Positions 57,983 through 62,821 of a stretch of 62,821 nt of DNA are shown here, one piece after another. This DNA is from Alistipes sp. (GTDB taxonomy: Bacteria > Bacteroidota > Bacteroidia > Bacteroidales > Rikenellaceae). Position 1 is the stretch's first letter; every line of letters starts with the position of its first letter. A program made the position numbers and the translations under genes. The stretch covers positions 1 to 62,821 of the forward strand of contig JAFOBG010000051.1 in the NCBI GenBank assembly GCA_017381935.1, read 5' to 3'. The notes beneath the pieces were generated by a model. That model did no database searches. It had not been told where the DNA came from and saw nothing but the letters and a program-made list of their open reading frames with translations.

Positions 57983-58019
57983 AAAAAATAACCGCCATAA
58001 TGTCTAACACTATGGCGGC
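57983..58019 (-). terminator. Terminator of the downstream minus-strand gene
   Basis: CCGCCATA/TATGGCGG stem with a T-run (TTATTTTTT) on the minus strand, 38 bp past the stop at 58057. Confidence 0.75.
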
Positions 58020-58056
58020 TGTCGTTATGAAGATAGTTTTATGTATTGAAAGATGG

Positions 58057-58833
58057 TTATTCTTCTTCGGGTATTTCGTTGTCTCGTTCGTGTTCATCAA
58101 TGAAGGAGTGGATGTAGTCTTCTCGGATTTTGATATAGTTCTCGCTGACTTTATGACCCTTTCGGACTTTGCTGTTCTCCTCCTTGATGAACTCGTCAAA
58201 CCTCAATAGGTTATCCAATTTTCTGTTCTCACCAAGACCAATAGCAACGGCATAGTCGTTAGGCACCGTCAGCATACTATTCTTGCTCATAGGTTCGTCC
58301 ATAAACGACAATCCCTCCGCTTCGCCTTCCATCTCCTTCCCTGCATATAGCAACTGAACTATACGCTCCTCATCAGTAATAGGGCATCGGATGGCGATAA
58401 TCGCCAATAGCGAAGCATCAAATAACTCGCCATCACTGACCTCAACTGTGTATTCATAGATGGTATTCTTCTTGTCATATACATTTGCACTTGTAAGCGT
58501 CATACCGTCCTCTTCATTGGCATCATCAATAGCAATCAGCATAGGATGGTATGGCGAGTATAGCACTTTTCTTGATGCTAACTTGCCCTTATCATTGCCC
58601 AACTCATAGTATATCTCGCCTGTGTTTCGGATAGCAACGCCAATATCTACGCAGTTGAATGTCTCGTAATCTCGTAGTATATCCAATTTTTTATCATTAT
58701 TGTAGCAAAGGTGGTTGCCTTTATAGTCCCACTGCCACGATTTCGCTTGCTGCAAGTCGTTCTCATTGAATGTCACCCTTGCAACATCATACTTGACACG
58801 CTGACCTTCTATTCTTACTTTCAATACACTCAT
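58057..58833 (-). CDS. Unrecognised protein of the element (258 aa)
   Basis: 258 residues, soluble, no signal peptide. The N-terminal half is beta-rich (VLKVRIEGQRVKYDVARVTFNENDL, GVAIRNTGEIYYELGNDKGKLASRKVLYSPYHPMLIAIDD); the C-terminal third is strongly charged and helical (RFDEFIKEENSKVRKGHKVSENYIKIREDYIHSFIDEHERDNEIPEEE). The middle VEVSDGELFDASLLAIIAIRCPITDEERIVQLL resembles no family I know. It is transcribed on its own between two other element genes. Could be a structural, regulatory or host-takeover protein; no function is claimed. Confidence 0.65.
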   Translation of the reverse strand: MSVLKVRIEGQRVKYDVARVTFNENDLQQAKSWQWDYKGNHLCYNNDKKLDILRDYETFNCVDIGVAIRNTGEIYYELGNDKGKLASRKVLYSPYHPMLIAIDDANEEDGMTLTSANVYDKKNTIYEYTVEVSDGELFDASLLAIIAIRCPITDEERIVQLLYAGKEMEGEAEGLSFMDEPMSKNSMLTVPNDYAVAIGLGENRKLDNLLRFDEFIKEENSKVRKGHKVSENYIKIREDYIHSFIDEHERDNEIPEEE

Positions 58834-59017
58834 AATCAGAATAATAATTATTTTTCATATAATATATTTATGTCCGCCATAAGGGACAATTGCTTTCAAC
58901 TCTTTATGGATTGGATAAGAACAACCCATTCTCTCCTGCTACTTGTATATCTCGCTACAATTCAGTGAAATGTATCTTTTTTATTTTTTGTTATATTTAT
59001 ATATAAAGAAGAAGATT

Positions 59018-59299
59018 ATGAATAAAGAGACACATATAAAGAACAGCAATGGCTTTAATTACATCAAGGAAAGACCAATTTCTGTTAGGACAACAGAGGG
59101 AGTTTGGTATGCATATGCAACTTGGAATGAGTTTATGAAGGAATACCCAAAACGAACAGACTGTCTGCCCAACATAATTCAGTATAAAGGGCATAATGTA
59201 TCACATCTGTTCTATTGTCGGAGGGAAATCAAGATAGACAGAGTGGGCAACTTAAAAGGGTTGGTAGAGGAGATAGACCACACAGAAGGGGAAGGATAG
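59018..59299 (+). CDS. Unrecognised small protein (93 aa)
   Basis: 93 residues, starting MNKETHIKNSNGFNYIKERPISVRTTEGVWYAYATWNEFMKEYPKRTD. Aromatic-rich and basic, soluble. ATG 59018 is preferred because the longer frame from 58943 begins with a hydrophobic, low-complexity stretch over AT-rich DNA. It lies about 100 bp upstream of the helicase-like gene on the same strand and may be cotranscribed. No family recognised. Confidence 0.55.
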   Translation: MNKETHIKNSNGFNYIKERPISVRTTEGVWYAYATWNEFMKEYPKRTDCLPNIIQYKGHNVSHLFYCRREIKIDRVGNLKGLVEEIDHTEGEG

Positions 59300-59397
59300 C
59301 GACTATCCTTTTTATTTGAGACGGCGGTAACTTTTTACATAAATACAATAAGCACATAAAACGAATAAACGATAAATACAATAAAAGTTTTCAACAT

Positions 59398-61353
59398 ATG
59401 ACAGAGACAATTAAGATTGCAAAGGCATATAGATATTTGAGCGACTTTGCGAAAGAAACAGGTTGGGAACTACCCAACGGCATTTTAGACAAGCAGATAA
59501 CGGGAGCGGGTGCAACACATCTTGCCATTACGGATAGACACCCTACAATCATTGTATGTCCCCGTAGAGACCTTATCAGGAACAAGTGCGAGCAATATGA
59601 CAACTTGCTTTGGTATGAAGGAAACAGGACAGCACATAAGGAGATGAACAAGTTTAAGGCTGCTGTCAAATCAGGAATTAAGAACCCCAAAATCATAGTA
59701 ACGGTGGATAAGTTCTGCCGACTGCTCAACGACGCTAATATGCCTATATCAATATACAACTGGCATATAGTGGTTGATGAATATCATACAATTATAAGGG
59801 ACATCTTTTATAGACAAAATGTTTATTTGGATATGTATAAGAGGCTATCAGTGGAGGACTTTGAGTGTGTTACGCTTTTGACTGCCACACCTCTTGACGA
59901 CACGACCAACAGTATGATACCATTTGTGAAGAACCAAAAGATAACAAGACTTGATTGGGAGGGTAAGGAGATGGCGTATGTGGATAGAATGGTCTGCAAC
60001 GATACGATAGAGTGTTTGTGCGGACTCCTAAAACTACATAACCTTGGCGGCTTTGTAGAATACAGCAATCCGAAAGAACTGATAATCTTTATGAACTCTA
60101 TGTCTATGATAGGTAAGGTTATAGAGAGATGCGACTTCTTAACACCCGACAATGTGAATATCATCTGTGCGGACAGCAATACCAATAATAAGAATGCTTT
60201 GTCCGCCATCTCTCGCAAGTTGAAAGGCGAAAGGAGTGGTGAAAGATTTGAGGTGGGAAAGGTGCCTTTGAGACACGAGACGAACAAGACTTATACTTTC
60301 TGCACAAGCACCGCTCACTTCGGCGTGGATTTTTACAGCGACTGTGCCCTTACCGTTGTAGTTTGCGACAACAGATATCAGTATTCAGTGGTCAATGTGG
60401 ATTTGGATTTGCCGCAGATATTGGGACGAGTAAGAAATCAGAACAACCCTAATTACAATAGATGTCTGCTCATCAGCAATGCTTCATTTGCCGAGCATAT
60501 GGATTATAACTATCTGCTTAAAAAACACAACGAGACCAAAGAGCGATGCGAACAATATAGAGATTTGATAGCAAGCATAGACGAGAAAGGCGTGAAGATG
60601 CTCTACGCTGCGGCTGTGAGCGAGCAGAAGAAGTCAGGCGTAGATATCAAGAACGAGAAGATTGCAGTGTTGGGAACAGACGGATATCTCTATTTTGATT
60701 ACGACAATAGTGGAAGACTGATAGTGGAAATGGACGAATTGAGAGCAAGGGCTATGCAGTGTCTATATGAGGACAATATAACTATGTTTGAGAACGCAAA
60801 GAACTTTTATGTAATGTCCGATAAGGGAGGAAGGTTCAATACGGCGGTAAGCGAACTTGACTTCAAAAACACGGACACGGCAGAATTACTCGCCAACAAT
60901 GAGTGGATAGAAAGGTTAGGAGAAAGAAACATTGCTTTCAAGGATATCTGTATGATGTTTTACGACCTCGCAAGAAAAGGCAAGCACAGAATGCTACTTG
61001 TTCTTAATCAGGCATTCAAGAATAGATATTCAGAGATAGAGTGGGACTTGCGATTTATGAACAGATACATAACCAGGGACAAGATAAAGGCTATGCAGTA
61101 TAACCTAAAAAAAGTAGATGGTGTCTTGAAACCACTTATGTTTAGGGAGGATATAACGGAGCAGGTGAATGCGAGGTTTAGAGGAGTAGAGTTTATGTCA
61201 GTAAATGAGGTCAAGGCGATACTGCAAGATATCTATGATAGGAACGGACTGAATAAACGAGCAACAGCAACTAACATTATAGAGTTTATGGACTGCACGA
61301 TAATATCAAAGAAAATCAACGGAGTAGTAAAGAAGGTAGTAAAGTTCAAGTAG
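59398..61353 (+). CDS. SF2 helicase-like protein with altered Walker A
   Basis: 651 residues. Motif II is VVDEYHTII (DExH, about 126), motif III LLTATPLDD (about 161), motif V-like FCTSTAHFGVDF (about 302) and motif VI QILGRVRNQNN (about 342), so the two RecA-like domains of superfamily 2 are present. The expected Walker A GxGKT reads GAGAT (residues 36-40), with Ala in place of the catalytic Lys. The C-terminal 250 residues are helical and end in a small domain (VNEVKAILQDIYDRNGLNKRATATNIIEFM). The closest style I can think of is viral or plasmid origin-binding helicases (UL9/Herpes_ori_bp-like) that act in replication, but this is inference. Arg is mostly AGA/AGG, unlike host genes. Confidence 0.75.
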   Translation: MTETIKIAKAYRYLSDFAKETGWELPNGILDKQITGAGATHLAITDRHPTIIVCPRRDLIRNKCEQYDNLLWYEGNRTAHKEMNKFKAAVKSGIKNPKIIVTVDKFCRLLNDANMPISIYNWHIVVDEYHTIIRDIFYRQNVYLDMYKRLSVEDFECVTLLTATPLDDTTNSMIPFVKNQKITRLDWEGKEMAYVDRMVCNDTIECLCGLLKLHNLGGFVEYSNPKELIIFMNSMSMIGKVIERCDFLTPDNVNIICADSNTNNKNALSAISRKLKGERSGERFEVGKVPLRHETNKTYTFCTSTAHFGVDFYSDCALTVVVCDNRYQYSVVNVDLDLPQILGRVRNQNNPNYNRCLLISNASFAEHMDYNYLLKKHNETKERCEQYRDLIASIDEKGVKMLYAAAVSEQKKSGVDIKNEKIAVLGTDGYLYFDYDNSGRLIVEMDELRARAMQCLYEDNITMFENAKNFYVMSDKGGRFNTAVSELDFKNTDTAELLANNEWIERLGERNIAFKDICMMFYDLARKGKHRMLLVLNQAFKNRYSEIEWDLRFMNRYITRDKIKAMQYNLKKVDGVLKPLMFREDITEQVNARFRGVEFMSVNEVKAILQDIYDRNGLNKRATATNIIEFMDCTIISKKINGVVKKVVKFK

Positions 61354-61369
61354 GAATAGTGCTTTACAG

Positions 61370-61431
61370 AAAAAGTTACCTCAAATCGCCCTTGTAAGGC
61401 ACTCAAAGGCACTTTTAGGGGTAACTTTTTT
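61370..61431 (+). terminator. Long-loop hairpin after the helicase-like gene
   Basis: AAAAAGTTACC (61370-61380) pairs with GGTAACTTTTT (61420-61430) and is followed by TTTAG. The 39-nt loop carries two AAGGCAC copies (61396-61402, 61406-61412). Confidence 0.6.
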
Positions 61432-62032
61432 AGTATTTGTAATATTATAGTCATAATATTAAACTATAATATTGTTTTGTAACAAACACTTATAGCGTCC
61501 TGTTTTTGTTATTAAGATTAAGGTTAAAGTTAAGGTAAGTAAGGTTAAGTTAATTGATTGTTTAGTTTGATAGAGCATAAGCAAGATTATTAGATAGAAT
61601 GAAAGGAAAGAATGGTTTGATAGGAAAGACTGAAAAGAAAAAAGAAGAAATAGACTGTTAGGTTGGGGGTCGCAGAACCTCGTCTATCATTAGACTTATA
61701 GGAAGGGAGAGATTTACCTAACTTCTCCTACTGCTATTCTGCTTATGCTATTATTAGTCCTACGGTAGGTATAGGTAGATATATTATAATATCATAAGGT
61801 ATAGTGAGAAGGAGAAGATGCTACCCTTATCGGTGAGGGAAGAATGGTCTTTCAGGGCGTTGCCCTTACAGACATTCTTTGTCTCTTACCTACTGCTACC
61901 TCCTATATGACAAGATAGCGTTTTCGTAATAATAATTATTATTTGATAATCAAATACTTAACCCTATATCCTATTATATACTACCAAGCACGCCGACCCA
62001 TAAATACTGTATATAATAACAATAATAGAAAG
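61432..62032. other. Non-coding, repeat-rich region (candidate origin)
   Basis: About 600 bp without a believable gene. At 61516-61556 a run of TTAAGG-like hexamers (TTAAGG, TTAAAG, TTAAGG, TAAGTAAGG, TTAAG). A purine-rich stretch follows (61570-61650). At 61848-61885 AAGAATG..TCT pairs with AGA..CATTCTT around a GGGC/GCCC hairpin. Near 61765 there are CTACGGTAG and repeated TAGGTA units. Directly behind a replication-type helicase gene, such iterons and stem-loops are what a replication or transfer origin would look like. Confidence 0.4.
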
Positions 62033-62692
62033 ATGGATAAAATAGTAAAGAGGGATAGTCTCTGCTATCAGATTTTGTTTAATAAACCGCTCCTTACGAC
62101 AGAGAACCAATACATTTATGGGTTTAGAATGAAGTATAATGAGTTGGAGCATAAACCTATTTCAGAGCAACGATTTATGCGTTATATCGTAGAGGCGATA
62201 CTGGGTAAGTTTATTTTCTTTGAGATACATAACGGTTCTTTTAAGGGAGAGGATGATAGAATATGGATAGACCAAGAAGGTAATGAGTTTAAGGGTTATA
62301 GCGTTCAAACGAGGTTATACTCATATGATGCTGTGGTAGAAAATATGATGAATTACCGATGCGATTTGACTTATGCTCCCTGCAAGAGAGATGGCGATGA
62401 ATACTATTGGATTACTGACCCCAACGAATATTTTGATGAGAGGGCAAAGATGGATGAGGACGACCATAAGTTAGGTAGAAACCAATGGTTAGAGAATTAC
62501 AACCGAATACAGACACGAAGGAAAGTGCTATCAACGGCGACTGTTTATAGAAGTGAATATCTTGACTATGACATACAAGAGTTTATCAAGAAGGAGAGCG
62601 GATTATCCGCTCAGAGCGGATGTCATAATTTTGATGAAGATAAGGGTTATGGCATAAAAGAAGATGATGATTGGGACGGACTTCCTTTCTAA
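62033..62692 (+). CDS. Unrecognised acidic protein of the element (219 aa)
   Basis: 219 residues from the chosen start (MDKIVKRDSLCYQILFNKPLLTTENQYIYGF, preceded by AGAAAG). Soluble; contains a tryptophan/tyrosine-rich centre (RIWIDQEGNEFKGYSVQTRLYSYDAVVENMMNYRCDLTY), a helical NQWLENYNRIQTRRKVLSTATVYRSEYLDYD and a strongly acidic tail ending KEDDDWDGLPF, a style common in single-stranded-DNA-binding and replication accessory proteins (acidic tip with terminal Phe). That comparison is only suggestive. A longer frame from 61943 begins in AT-rich, low-complexity DNA and was rejected. A strong terminator follows. Confidence 0.6.
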   Translation: MDKIVKRDSLCYQILFNKPLLTTENQYIYGFRMKYNELEHKPISEQRFMRYIVEAILGKFIFFEIHNGSFKGEDDRIWIDQEGNEFKGYSVQTRLYSYDAVVENMMNYRCDLTYAPCKRDGDEYYWITDPNEYFDERAKMDEDDHKLGRNQWLENYNRIQTRRKVLSTATVYRSEYLDYDIQEFIKKESGLSAQSGCHNFDEDKGYGIKEDDDWDGLPF

Positions 62693-62750
62693 ACAACTGA
62701 ATACCAATACTATATAATTTATAATTTAATGAACCGCAAATGTTTCAATC

Positions 62751-62786
62751 AAGGAGGTATGTTTCACGACATATCTCCTTTTTTTT
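62751..62786 (+). terminator. Terminator after the acidic protein gene
   Basis: AAGGAGGTATGT, 6-nt loop, ACATATCTCCTT (12 bp with one G-T pair) followed by a run of T. The 5' arm also carries an AAGGAGGT Shine-Dalgarno-like sequence, but no gene starts behind it. Confidence 0.8.
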
Positions 62787-62821
62787 ATCTTTATTGCTCA
62801 CGTAATATATTGACGTATAAT

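Overview
The window is a stretch of a Bacteroidales (Bacteroidota) chromosome, probably gut-associated. The evidence is a complete starch-utilisation (Sus) locus with SusC/SusD proteins, many signal-peptidase-II lipoproteins, BACON and BspA-type domains, weak Shine-Dalgarno sites, and repeated use of the Bacteroidota promoter layout TTTG-N19-21-TAnnTTTG, which I can place in front of at least ten transcripts. I cannot name the genus. Rikenellaceae or a relative is possible but unproven.

Layout. 1-4.8 kb (minus): a secreted protein running off the left edge, a 40-residue MKNYIKP-type peptide, then an operon of metallophosphoesterase, M20 dipeptidase and phosphoglucosamine mutase. 4.9-11.9 kb (plus): nucleoside phosphorylase, then dnaN, DnaQ-like exonuclease, LysM protein, rex, a kinase-less RibF, a YbgC-like thioesterase and a YhhN-family lysoplasmalogenase, mostly overlapping. 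12-17 kb (minus): a BspA-like leucine-rich-repeat lipoprotein, a SIMPL protein and an RlmD-type rRNA methyltransferase. 17.1-18.1 kb is non-coding but busy: a 226-bp tandem duplication, tRNA-Lys, and a 6S-RNA-like hairpin with its own consensus promoter.

18.5-38.6 kb is the starch region. A GH13 lipoprotein and a LytTR response regulator/LytS-type kinase pair lie on the minus strand. The plus strand carries an MFS sugar transporter, SusC, SusD, SusE, an enlarged SusF-like protein, two GH13 enzymes and a GH97 alpha-glucosidase. No SusR-type regulator is present. The same DNA motif, with a partner 42 bp upstream, precedes both the transporter/SusC operon and the minus-strand amylase at matching distances, which suggests that one regulator, perhaps the adjacent LytTR protein, controls both.

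38.7-54.9 kb is mostly housekeeping: symporters, nitroreductase, an outer-membrane protein, tRNA-Asp, rsmD, a RecD-like helicase, mutS, udk, gyrB and an FtsE-type ATPase, with two structured intergenic elements (44.65-44.85 kb and 54.98-55.10 kb).

From about 55.2 kb to the right edge the content changes. A displaced tRNA/tmRNA-like 3' tail followed by its terminator marks what looks like the left end of an integrated element. Beyond it are a serine recombinase, a frameshifted repeat gene, a lipoprotein, several unrecognised proteins, an SF2 helicase-like protein with an altered Walker A motif, and a 680-bp non-coding region with hexamer repeats and hairpins that could be a replication or transfer origin. 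Arginine codons there shift from CGT towards AGA/AGG, consistent with transfer.
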